DNA of 64,000 bases, taken from the NCBI RefSeq assembly GCF_014322765.1, contig NZ_JAASTZ010000001.1, positions 1-64,000 on the forward strand, in the 5' to 3' direction. Shown here in pieces: positions 17,731 to 26,900 of the stretch. The position numbers and the translations under genes were made by a program. Position 1 is the stretch's first letter; the number at the start of each line of letters is the position of its first letter. The notes beneath the pieces were generated by a model. The model saw only the letters and a program-made list of their open reading frames with translations. It was not told where the DNA came from and did no database searches. The DNA comes from Listeria immobilis (lineage in GTDB: Bacteria > Bacillota > Bacilli > Lactobacillales > Listeriaceae).

Positions 17731-18164
17731 TATAAATCGTCCTCCCCGACTTGTTTTTCTGTTTGTGGTAATGATTTTTTAAGTGATTTAACGCCACCGA
17801 TTCCTGCTGTAAGGGCAGTTTCAACTAAATCTTTTTGATTACTTGCTGCACGCATGGATAGTGTTTCAAGTAACATCGGAATATTGACGCCGGTGACAAC
17901 GTCCATATTTTCTTCTGGCAGTGCAATTTGGCTGGATGCATTGTATGGACTGCCACCAAATAAATCAACCATAAAAATAACGCCTTCAGAAGTATCCAGT
18001 ATTTCTAATTTTTCTTTGAATTTAGTAATTAGCGTATCTGTGTTTTCTCCAGGAACAAATGTAATAAATTCCACATTATCCTGTTTACCAATAATCATTT
18101 CGGCTGATTTTAAGAGTTCACGTGCAGATTCACCATGAGTGCCAATAATAATCCCAACTGGCAT
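17730..18164 (-). CDS. mpoA: Mannose-family PTS EIIA component
   Basis: Cytosolic EIIA, 144 residues, phosphorylated at His10 in IIGTHGESA. The reading frame stays open upstream to an ATG at 18224, but that codon lies inside the sigma-54 promoter (18213-18229) and could not be transcribed from it. The ATG at 18164 has a strong AAGGAGGAG and gives the standard family start MPVGIIIGTHG. It is the first gene of mpoABCD. Overlap with EIIB suggests coupled translation. Confidence 0.93.
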   Translation of the reverse strand: MPVGIIIGTHGESARELLKSAEMIIGKQDNVEFITFVPGENTDTLITKFKEKLEILDTSEGVIFMVDLFGGSPYNASSQIALPEENMDVVTGVNIPMLLETLSMRAASNQKDLVETALTAGIGGVKSLKKSLPQTEKQVGEDDL

Positions 18165-18212
18165 AAGTATCTCCTCCTTAAAGCGTGGATATGACTCCTC
18201 CATAAATAGTAA

Positions 18213-18229
18213 CGCAATAACCATGCCAA
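18213..18229 (-). promoter_or_regulatory. Sigma-54 promoter of the mpo operon
   Basis: On the minus strand it reads TTGGCATGGTTATTGCG. This matches the -24 element (TTGGCA) and -12 element (TTGC), with the required ten bases between the invariant GG and GC. It lies 49 bp upstream of the corrected mpoA start and fits the ManR activator encoded just upstream, which belongs to the sigma-54-dependent class. Confidence 0.88.
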
Positions 18230-18310
18230 CTTTTCTGTATCAAACGCCCCCTTTAATAATAGAAGTGTTCCAAGGCCTTTATAAGCATTGAATGAAAGTT
18301 GGCTGAGTCT

Positions 18311-18348
18311 GTGATACGCTACAAAAATACCTTAATACACTAAAAAAC
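18311..18348 (-). promoter_or_regulatory. Candidate ManR upstream activating boxes, with a possible sigma-B promoter
   Basis: TTAATACACTA (18332-18342) and a weaker GTGATACGCTA (18311-18321) lie about 80-130 bp upstream of the sigma-54 promoter, where enhancer-type activators bind. The same box occurs as an inverted pair in front of manR. On the minus strand GTTT, 13 bases, then GGTAT (18348 to 18327) also resembles a sigma-B promoter. Apart from these elements and the promoters listed, the 325-bp gap 18165-18489 holds only the manR terminator. Confidence 0.4.
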
Positions 18349-18427
18349 TCTTTTTTTAGACACACATACCACCTTACCCTAAAAAACTGGCTAGGAAACT
18401 TTCTAGTAAATCTTTGGCCATTTTTAA

Positions 18428-18479
18428 TAAAAAAAGCTAAAACAGCTATTGATCAAAATTACAACAGTTGTTTTAGCTC
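18428..18479 (-). terminator. manR terminator
   Basis: On the minus strand AGCTAAAACAACT pairs with AGCTGTTTTAGCT across a loop of about 18 nt and is followed by a T-rich run. It separates manR from mpoABCD, so the two are independent transcription units. Confidence 0.83.
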
Positions 18480-18489
18480 GATATAATAC

Positions 18490-21306
18490 TTATAAAATTA
18501 CTTCTGGTTGGATTTCATTTAAAATATCATATAAATAGCATAATTCGTCATTTGTGAGTTTTAAATTCATTTTGTAAATAACTTCTTTGTTGGTTTCTTC
18601 CAGTGCTTTGAAAATAGGGGTTTCGGTCATCGTTTTGGCATCATGATAAGTAAGACCATCATGTAAAACCATCCGTTCAAGCGCACATCCAACATGTATA
18701 AGTAAATTAATTTTAAAGGTATTATCAAGTTCGTAGCCAAGCTTTTTCTCAAGTACATTAGCAAAAGAAGTGAGAATTTCGATTGTTTTCTTTGGATTTA
18801 AGTACATTAAGAATTCATTTAAGCTTTCTTCAATAATTTCTTTTGCAATTCGTCCTGTTTCACCAGTTTTTACAATGATATTGCGCTGTTTAACAAGGCT
18901 AACAAGTTGTTCCTCACCATCATCACCAAAAAGCCGCTCAAGTGGAATAAATGGGATTTGGATTTTCGGATCTTGAATACCAACTGCCATTAAAATATCG
19001 TTGTCTTCTTGTAATTGTTCCAACCGTGCATCCATCTCGTGTAAGCCAATTGGAATCACTTTAATTGCATCTGTTGTAATTGTATCTAAAATATTTTCGA
19101 TAAATAGTTGAAGTTTTTCCGCGGTTCCTTCGCCAGTCGCGCAAATAGTAACAATAGCATGGGGTTTTTGATTTGCATCAAGTGAATCGTCTTCAGAAGT
19201 ATAGCCCCCGTAGCCTCGGAAATCTTTTAAAGAGTCATAAATACTGTCTAACTCCATATCCAAAATATTAGATTTTCGAACAGCTTCAATGACAGTTGCG
19301 GTGGAAACCATATCAATAGAACGAACTGGAATTCCCGTACGTTCGGAAATAACCGGCGCAAAGCTTGTCAGAGATCCCATATCCACAAGTAGTAAGAGGC
19401 CTCGTCCCATATCCATTTCTCGTGCACGTTCAGTTAATTTATCTAGGACAATTTTGGGGCTCTGGTCAAGCGGCATATCAATTCCTTCTACTAAACCTTC
19501 ACCAAGCAGTTTCTTAGCAACACTAACCATACTACTCGCAGTGTTATTACCATGAGTCGCCACAAGTACTGCAACTCGGGCATTTTCCTGGTCTTTTAAA
19601 AGCGAACTAATAAGTAATGTTAAGTACATTACTTCCATATTTGGAACGCGAATGTGGAAAGTTGCTTCAATATCATCTTTAATTTCTCGTGAAAGTTCAT
19701 AAGCTTCTGGCTGGTCATTAACTACATTTTCGATATTTGTATATTTAAGTGGCTTATTACTTTCTATTCGCTTAATAAAGGATGTTAAATGAAGACTAAA
19801 GGCAAGCAAAAAGCGTTCATTTAATTTTTTGCCAAGTTGATGCTCAATCCGTTGTTCCACACTTTCGGCAAAATTAAGGATTTCTTCATTGACAATTTTT
19901 AAAATATTTTCGCGGTTATGAATCGTATTTTTAAATTTGTTGTAAAAACTATTGAGGTGAATATCAATATCCATTTTAATGAATTTTTTAATATCATCAT
20001 CTTCTACACCTTGATTCATTAATATAGAAGCTTTATCTTCAATAATTTTGTATAAGTTGAAGTTTGGTTCATATTCATCCGACGTAATTAATGTATTATT
20101 AAGCTCTGGAAAAATGGTTGTATAAGGCTCTAAATACTCGGCGATTGCTTGAAGTTCTTTGCGGCGATTGCTAAAGTGGAAAAATCCGTCTTTAATATTA
20201 ATCGGTAAAGTTTTAAAATCAATTAGAATTTCATCATCTTTATCGAAACTATTTAAAAAACCTTGTGCACAAACAAGTTGGATATTTGATTTTAACTGTC
20301 CAATATTTCCATAAGTAGTATTTCCAAGTAAAGCTTTTGCTGCTTCATCTTCAATTCGAATGGGTTTATTTACACGATGTGCTTCACTAGAAAGTAAGTA
20401 TTTAAGCAGTTCAACACGTTCAAAAGCTGTTCGCTCTTCCAAACTTGGTAATGTAATAATAATGGGAATCCGTCGCATAAATGTTTTTAAGAGAGAGGAT
20501 TCAGGGTTTTCAGTAGTGGCGCCAATTATTAATACATTTGATTTTCGTGTTCGATCAGTTTCGCCAAGTTTATTATAGGTTCCGGAGTCCATTAGATAAA
20601 AAATCATTTCTTGACCTTCAGGAGGTAGACGATGAATTTCATCAAGGAATAAGATACCGCCTTCTGCCTTTTCAACAAGTCCACCTTTGTCATTATCGGC
20701 ACCAGTAAAAGCGCCTTTGACATGACCAAAAATATGGGACATTAATAATTGCGGGTTGTTATAATAATCTGCGCAATTGAAAATAATAAATGGCGCATCC
20801 GTTGGTAGACGTTTGGCATGTTGCGAAAAGCGATACATTAAATTAGCAAAAAGTGTTTTACCAACACCAGTTTGTCCAAGAATCATTGTATGTAATCCAT
20901 TAGGTGGATAGAGGACAGCAGCTTTTGCTTGTTCAACAGGAGTCTTTAAACTATCATTTACACCAATTAAATCATCGAAAGGGCTTCTTTCGGCGATTTT
21001 TGGTTTGAGTAATTTTAAAAGGGATGCAGAACTTTCAAATTCAAGTTCATTATCAGCTAAGTTACGGCCTATTTCTTCTTCAACAGGTTTTTTTGGAAAA
21101 TAAAGCACTGGACGACCAATGATTTTGATGATTTTCCCTTGTCTGTGTAGTTCATTTAATTCCATACTGACATTATTTCTTAGGATATCTAAGGTTTCTG
21201 AAATAGTTGTGGCGGTAAATCCTTCATTATTCTCAAGCTGTTCGCGAATCGTCATGGTGGAGGGGTTTTCTAAAATAAATTTATAAATACGGTCAATACG
21301 CTTCAT
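18490..21306 (-). CDS. manR: ManR, sigma-54-dependent PTS-regulated activator
   Basis: LevR-type activator of 938 residues. In order: winged helix (1-70), AAA+ domain with Walker A GQTGVGKT (144-151), the sigma-54 contact loop GAFTGA (198-203) and Walker B GGILFLDE (216-223), PRD1, an EIIA-Man-like domain, an EIIB-Gat-like domain and PRD2. The histidines known to regulate Listeria ManR fall at exactly the reported numbers: His506 (PRD1, SLHLT), His585 (EIIA, ATHGN) and His871 (PRD2, LIHVG). In Listeria it activates the mpt glucose/mannose PTS and is controlled by phosphorylation through PTS proteins, including EIIB-Mpo. The adjacent mpo promoter is also of sigma-54 type. Confidence 0.96.
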   Translation of the reverse strand: MKRIDRIYKFILENPSTMTIREQLENNEGFTATTISETLDILRNNVSMELNELHRQGKIIKIIGRPVLYFPKKPVEEEIGRNLADNELEFESSASLLKLLKPKIAERSPFDDLIGVNDSLKTPVEQAKAAVLYPPNGLHTMILGQTGVGKTLFANLMYRFSQHAKRLPTDAPFIIFNCADYYNNPQLLMSHIFGHVKGAFTGADNDKGGLVEKAEGGILFLDEIHRLPPEGQEMIFYLMDSGTYNKLGETDRTRKSNVLIIGATTENPESSLLKTFMRRIPIIITLPSLEERTAFERVELLKYLLSSEAHRVNKPIRIEDEAAKALLGNTTYGNIGQLKSNIQLVCAQGFLNSFDKDDEILIDFKTLPINIKDGFFHFSNRRKELQAIAEYLEPYTTIFPELNNTLITSDEYEPNFNLYKIIEDKASILMNQGVEDDDIKKFIKMDIDIHLNSFYNKFKNTIHNRENILKIVNEEILNFAESVEQRIEHQLGKKLNERFLLAFSLHLTSFIKRIESNKPLKYTNIENVVNDQPEAYELSREIKDDIEATFHIRVPNMEVMYLTLLISSLLKDQENARVAVLVATHGNNTASSMVSVAKKLLGEGLVEGIDMPLDQSPKIVLDKLTERAREMDMGRGLLLLVDMGSLTSFAPVISERTGIPVRSIDMVSTATVIEAVRKSNILDMELDSIYDSLKDFRGYGGYTSEDDSLDANQKPHAIVTICATGEGTAEKLQLFIENILDTITTDAIKVIPIGLHEMDARLEQLQEDNDILMAVGIQDPKIQIPFIPLERLFGDDGEEQLVSLVKQRNIIVKTGETGRIAKEIIEESLNEFLMYLNPKKTIEILTSFANVLEKKLGYELDNTFKINLLIHVGCALERMVLHDGLTYHDAKTMTETPIFKALEETNKEVIYKMNLKLTNDELCYLYDILNEIQPEVIL

Positions 21307-21321
21307 TAAAATACCTCCCTT

Positions 21322-21368
21322 TAGTGTATCCGGAAACGATTAGTGTATTAAAACGAGTTAATACACTT
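21322..21368. promoter_or_regulatory. Inverted TTAATACACT boxes upstream of manR
   Basis: TAGTGTATTAA (21341-21351) and TTAATACACTT (21358-21368) form an inverted repeat with a 6-bp spacer. A third partial copy, TAGTGTATC, lies at 21322-21330, 16 bp from the start codon. The same box is found upstream of the mpo sigma-54 promoter, so it may be the ManR recognition site and serve autoregulation. This is inference. Confidence 0.45.
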
Positions 21369-21502
21369 ATAAATTCTGTATTTAGTTTAGCATGACCACT
21401 GAAAAAGTCAATGATAATAGAATAAAAAAACAAATTGACTACTCTCACTAAGTAAGTAATAATATTATAGAAGTAACAAATAAAACGAATGAGGTGTTCA
21501 TA

Positions 21503-22138
21503 GTGTCAAAAGTACTTTTTATTAAAGCATCGCCACTTCCAAATGAAGTATCAAGAAGTTCGCAAGTAGCAGAAACATTTATCGAGGAATACAAAGCGAA
21601 AAATCCATCAGATACAATAGAGGAATTAGTATTATATAATACAGAAGTGCCATTACTCGATTTAGAGTTAATGACGGCTGGAAGAGAACTACAAGCTGGC
21701 AAAGCATTTACTGATTTAGCTCCAGAAGTACAAAACAGATTGAATACTTATAATGCGCTTACGGAACAATTCCTTGCAGCAGATAAATATATTTTTGTCT
21801 TCCCACTTTGGAATCTTGGAATCCCGCCACTACTAAAAGCGTATGTGGATACTTTTGTTGTTGCAGGTAAATCATTCCGCTATACAGAACATGGTCCAGA
21901 GCCATTACTAAAAAATAAAAAAGCTATTTTAATTCATGGTAGTGGTGGTGTTTATTCTGCTGGACAAGCAAATTCCTATACGCACGGAGAACCATACTTA
22001 AATACCATTTTACAATTTATCGGTATTGAAGTTGCTCCAACCATTTTTGTAGAAGGTATTGATCATAATCCAAGCAAAGAAGCAGAGATTGTTGCAGCTG
22101 CTAAATCGGTAGCGCGTGAAAGTGCTGCTAAATTCTAA
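21503..22138 (+). CDS. FMN-dependent NADH-azoreductase (AzoR/AcpD family)
   Basis: Flavodoxin-fold reductase of 211 residues. KVLFIKASPLPNEVSRSSQVAETF forms the FMN phosphate loop, and FPLWNLGIPPLLKAYVDTF plus HGSGGVYS are family hallmarks. It reduces azo compounds and quinones with NADH; the family is linked to thiol and quinone stress. A GTG at 21494 is in frame, but ATGAGGTG is spaced correctly for the GTG at 21503, giving MSKVLFIKA. Monocistronic, divergent from manR. Confidence 0.9.
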   Translation: MSKVLFIKASPLPNEVSRSSQVAETFIEEYKAKNPSDTIEELVLYNTEVPLLDLELMTAGRELQAGKAFTDLAPEVQNRLNTYNALTEQFLAADKYIFVFPLWNLGIPPLLKAYVDTFVVAGKSFRYTEHGPEPLLKNKKAILIHGSGGVYSAGQANSYTHGEPYLNTILQFIGIEVAPTIFVEGIDHNPSKEAEIVAAAKSVARESAAKF

Positions 22139-22272
22139 AAACTTTGTGAAAAAATTATTAATACTTTTAATTGATAAGGTAGTATTATCAACTGTCTAGA
22201 CCGATAAACACTTAGAAAAAGATTGCTAATCCCTAAAGATATTGGTAAAGTAGAATAGAAGAATTCAAGGAT

Positions 22273-22299
22273 AAAGTGCTAATTTTTTAGCACTTTTTT
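22273..22299 (+). terminator. Rho-independent terminator
   Basis: AAAGTGCTAA and TTAGCACTTT arms with a TTTT loop and trailing T run. It lies 135 bp after the azoreductase stop and 32 bp before the permease gene. Confidence 0.82.
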
Positions 22300-22330
22300 C
22301 TGTTTAATTATTCGAAAGGGATGAATTAGG

Positions 22331-23710
22331 ATGGCGGAGCAGAAAGAAGAATTGCAAAGAGGGCTGAAAAATAGACATATTCAGTTGATTGCAATAGGCG
22401 GGGCAATTGGAACAGGGCTTTTTTTAGGAGCTGGAAAAACGATTCATTTAGCTGGTCCATCTATCATGTTAGTTTACTTAATTATTGGGGCTATCTTATT
22501 CTTTGTAATGCGAGCTTTGGGTGAGTTATTAATACATAACCCGACAACCGGGTCATTTACAAAATTTGCAGAACAATATATTGGACCATGGGCAGGCTTT
22601 ATAACAGGTTGGACTTACTGGTTTTGTTGGATTGTCACAGGTATTGCTGAAATCACAGCAGTTGGAATGTATGTAAAATTCTGGGTACCAGATTTGCCAC
22701 AATGGATACCGGCGCTAGCGTGTGTGTTAATTTTACTCCTTTTTAATTTAGCTACTGTAAAAGCATTTGGTGAAATTGAATTTTGGTTTGCTATTATTAA
22801 AGTAGTTGTTATCATTGCGCTAATTGTTATCGGTTTTGTTTTAGTATTTATTGGCTATAAACATGGAACAAGCACTGCGTCATTTTCCAATTTAGTAGAT
22901 TATGGTGGCTTTTTCCCAAATGGAATAGTTGGATTTTTACTTGCATTTCAAATGGCGACATTTTCGTTTGTGGGTATTGAGCTTGTGGGGGTAACGGCTG
23001 GGGAAGCAGATGATCCAGAACGCACATTACCAAAAGCAATTAATAATATTCCCATTCGGATTTTGATTTTCTATATTGGGGCATTGCTTGTTTTAATGTC
23101 CATTTATCCATGGAGTAATATTGATCCAAACACAAGTCCGTTTGTTAGTGTGTTTTCAATGATTGGTATACCAGCAGCTGCCGGGATTATTAATTTTGTT
23201 GTATTAACTGCGGCAATGTCTTCATGTAACAGTGGGATATTTAGCACGAGCCGGATGCTTTATACACTTTCTGCTGAAGGTAAAGCACCGAAAAAAATGC
23301 ATCATTTAAGTTCTAATGGAGTGCCAGCAACGGCATTAATTACATCAACCGCATGTTTACTTATTGGTGTATTTTTAAATTATTTTTTGCCGGAGAAAGT
23401 ATTTATTTTGGTAACAAGTATAGCAACAATTTGTTTTATTTGGGTTTGGGGAGTAATTTTAGTTGCGCATTTACGTTTTCGTCTTAAATACCCAAAAATT
23501 GCGGAGAGAAGTACATTTAAGATGCCTTTATCACCATTTATGAACTGGGTTAGTTTAATTTTCTTTGGTGGATTATTAATCATTCTAGGCTTTGCGGCAG
23601 ATACACGAATCGCGCTATTTGTAACGCCAGTATGGTTCTTAATCTTAGGAATTGCATATCAAATTTTAAAAATAACTAAAAATAAAAAGTCGAAAATTCG
23701 ACATAATTAA
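22331..23710 (+). CDS. Amino acid permease (APC superfamily, AAT/GabP type)
   Basis: 459 residues with about twelve membrane helices. GGAIGTGLFLGAGKTIHLAGPS is the first-helix substrate-binding signature of the amino acid transporter family. ELVGVTAGEADDPERTLPKAINNIP and SSCNSGIFSTSRMLY are also typical. Proton-coupled uptake is expected; the specific amino acid is not deducible. GAAAGGGATG ribosome binding site. Single gene between two terminator or promoter regions. Confidence 0.9.
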   Translation: MAEQKEELQRGLKNRHIQLIAIGGAIGTGLFLGAGKTIHLAGPSIMLVYLIIGAILFFVMRALGELLIHNPTTGSFTKFAEQYIGPWAGFITGWTYWFCWIVTGIAEITAVGMYVKFWVPDLPQWIPALACVLILLLFNLATVKAFGEIEFWFAIIKVVVIIALIVIGFVLVFIGYKHGTSTASFSNLVDYGGFFPNGIVGFLLAFQMATFSFVGIELVGVTAGEADDPERTLPKAINNIPIRILIFYIGALLVLMSIYPWSNIDPNTSPFVSVFSMIGIPAAAGIINFVVLTAAMSSCNSGIFSTSRMLYTLSAEGKAPKKMHHLSSNGVPATALITSTACLLIGVFLNYFLPEKVFILVTSIATICFIWVWGVILVAHLRFRLKYPKIAERSTFKMPLSPFMNWVSLIFFGGLLIILGFAADTRIALFVTPVWFLILGIAYQILKITKNKKSKIRHN

Positions 23711-23792
23711 CGATTAAGCCCTCCATCGCCAACCAAAGCAGTTTTAGCAGTGGGGGTCTTTTTTTTTGCTAAGAAAAATCGCCGCAAAATTC

Positions 23793-23941
23793 TTTACAAA
23801 TCATGAAAATCGTGTAGAATGATAGGTGTTTAGAGACTTTACAGTGCTTATGCATTTCGAGTGAGTACTCACTCATTTTTATTTCATGGTTTTAATGTGA
23901 AGTTTTCTACAATTGAGCGTTTATATGTGAATTTCTATACA
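23793..23941 (+). promoter_or_regulatory. Two sigma-A-like promoters flanking a perfect 16-bp operator palindrome
   Basis: Promoter 1: TTTACA (23793-23798), 16 bp, TAGAAT (23815-23820). Promoter 2: TTGAGC (23913-23918), 17 bp, TATACA (23936-23941). Between them lies GAGTGAGTACTCACTC (23859-23874), a perfect palindrome of the kind bound by TetR-family repressors. Both promoters face the large activase gene at 23977. No TetR-type gene is present in the window. Confidence 0.6.
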
Positions 23942-23976
23942 TAAAAAGATAAAGCGTAGCGAAAGGAATGAGGTAA

Positions 23977-26900
23977 ATGATTCATGCAGGGTTAGATGTT
24001 GGCTCAACCACAGCGAAAGCCGTAGCGTTGAACGATCAAGGGGATATTTTATTTCAAACGTACAGAAGACATTATTCGGATATTAAAAAAGTAACACTCG
24101 AAATTATGCAAGATATGCAAAAAAAATGCGGTATGACAGAAATGACTTTTAAAATCACGGGATCTTCTGGATTAGCTATTTCCAAATTTTTAAAAGTACC
24201 ATTTGTGCAAGAAGTTATCGCTTGTACTGAAGCAGTGGAACAAGTTATTCCTGAGACAGATGTAGTGATTGAGCTTGGCGGGGAAGATGCGAAAATTATT
24301 TATTTTAGTGGTGGTATTGAACAACGAATGAATAATGCTTGTGCTGGCGGTACAGGAGCTTTTATCGACCAAATTGCCACTCTTCTTCAAACGGATCCAA
24401 CTGGTTTAAATGAATTAGCGCAAAATGCTAATACGATTTATCCAATAGCTTCAAGATGCGGGGTTTTTGCTAAAACAGACGTTCAACCGCTATTAAATGA
24501 AGGAGCTAGAAAAGAAGATATTGCGGCATCTATTTTTCAAAGTGTTGTTACACAAACAATTAGTGGACTTGCATGTGGACGTCCAATTCGTGGTAAAGTA
24601 GCTTTTCTTGGCGGTCCACTAACATTTCTAGATCAACTACGATACCGTTTTACGGAGACGCTTAAAATGAAAGAGAGCGATATTATTGCTCCACAAAATG
24701 CAGAATACTTTATTGCACTTGGAACGGCATTTACAGGGCTTAATGATGTTCCAATTAAAGTAGAAGATATGGTTAACCAACTTTCCAATATGGATATGAC
24801 AACCATGACAACAGATACAGTAATCTTACCAGCATTATTCGAAAATGAAACGGATCTAGAAAACTTCCGAGCTCGCCACAATAAAATGAAAGCTAAACGG
24901 GCGAAGTTGGAAGATTACGAAGGTGACGCTTATTTAGGTATTGATGCTGGCTCAACGACTACAAAACTAATCTTGATGAGCCAAACTAATGAAATTTTAT
25001 ATTCATTTTATTCTAGTAATAATGGGAATCCGCTTCAATCTGTTATTGATGCGACGAGTGATTTATATGAAATTTTGCCAGAGAAAGTGCGAATTGCGCA
25101 ATCGGGTATAACCGGTTATGGTGAATCGCTTATTAAAGCCGCACTAAAAATTGATGTTGGGGAAATCGAAACAGTCGCTCATTACCGTGCTGCTCGCGAA
25201 TTTTTACCTGATGTAGATTTTATTTTGGATATTGGCGGACAAGATATGAAATGTATGAAAATCAAAAAAGGAGCGCTTGATAGTTTAATGCTTAATGAAG
25301 CGTGTTCTGCTGGTTGTGGTTCTTTCTTAGAGACATTTGCTCAAACGCTAAATTTATCTATTGAAGAATTTGCGGCACGTGCGCTTGAAGCAAAAGCACC
25401 AGTGGATCTTGGTTCACGTTGTACAGTGTTTATGAACTCCAAAGTAAAACAAGTGCAAAAAGAAGGCGTCAGTATGGAAGATCTATCTGCTGGACTAGCC
25501 TATTCTGTTGTAAAAAATGCACTACAAAAAGTAATCAAACTTCGTAGCCCTAAAGATATTGGCGAAAAGGTGATTGTGCAAGGCGGAACTTTTTATAATG
25601 AATCTGTTCTACGTGCCTTTGAACTTTTGACTGGTCGGGAAGTTATTCGTCCGGATATTGCTGGAATGATGGGAGCATACGGGGCAGCGCTAATTGCTAG
25701 AGAACATTACGAAACTGGTGAAGTAACGGAAATGCTCGTACTTGAAAAATTACGTGAATTTAGCGCTGAAACTTCACAATCGCGCTGTAATCTTTGTAGT
25801 AACACATGTCAGCTGACTGTTACTAGATTTGGTGATGACCGGACATTTATTAGTGGAAATCGTTGTGAACGTGGCGAACGTGTTGAAACAAAACGAAATG
25901 TTTTACCAAACTTATATGCATATAAATTAAAACGAACTTTTGATTATAAGTCACTCAAAAAATCAGAGGCTACTCGAGGAACTATTGGAATTCCTCGTGC
26001 ATTAAATGTGTTTGAAAACTATCCGCTTTGGCATACAATTTTAACGAATTTAGGATTCCGTGTGGTACTTTCTTCTAAATCATCTAAAAATCTTTATGAT
26101 AAAGGAATTGAAACAATTGCATCAGAAGCAGTTTGTTTCCCAGCTAAATTAACACATGGTCATATTATGGATTTGATTAAGAAAAAAGCCGAACGAATTT
26201 TCTACCCATCGGTTGTATATGAAAAACCAGAATTTGGTGAAGCAACAAACAACTTTAACTGTCCAGTTGTTGCAGGCTATCCAGAAGTTATTCGTGTCAA
26301 TGTTGATGCGCTAGAAGAGAAAAATATTCCAATGATTAGCCCATTTTTAACATTAGATAATGAAAAAGCGTTAATTAGCCAAATGATTTTAGCGTTCCCT
26401 GAAATCCCAGCAGAAGATATGGAAAAAGCAGTAAAAGCAGGGCTTCTTGAAGCGGAAATGTGTCGTAAAGATATTCAAGAAGAAGGAGAAGCAGCACTTA
26501 CTTACATTAAGAAAAATAAAATCAAAGGTATCGTTCTCGCAGGACACCCTTATCACATTGATCCAGAAGTAAATCACGGAATTCCAGAACTGATTACCAT
26601 GAATGGAATGGCAGTATTAACAGAGGATTCGATTTCCCATCTGGGTGAGATTGACCATAAACTTCGCGTTGAAAATCAGTGGAAATATCATGCAAGACTT
26701 TATCGCGCAGCAAGTTTTACAGCTAAAAGTGAAGATTTAGAATTCGTGCAATTGACTTCATTTGGTTGTGGTCTAGATGCTATTACAACAGATATGTGTC
26801 AGGAAATTATTGAAGGTCATAATAAAGTGTATACTTTGCTTAAAATCGATGAAATCAATAACCTTGGTGCAGCAAGAATTCGCGTCCGTTCCTTGAAAGC

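Noticed and set aside
18165-18224. Twenty extra N-terminal residues on the Mpo EIIA protein
   Set aside because: The extension begins inside the sigma-54 promoter and lacks a ribosome binding site.
23711-23760. Terminator after the amino acid permease at 22331
   Set aside because: A T run is present at 23759-23767, but the possible stem (CCCTCC/GGGGGT) is poorly paired, so I did not list it.
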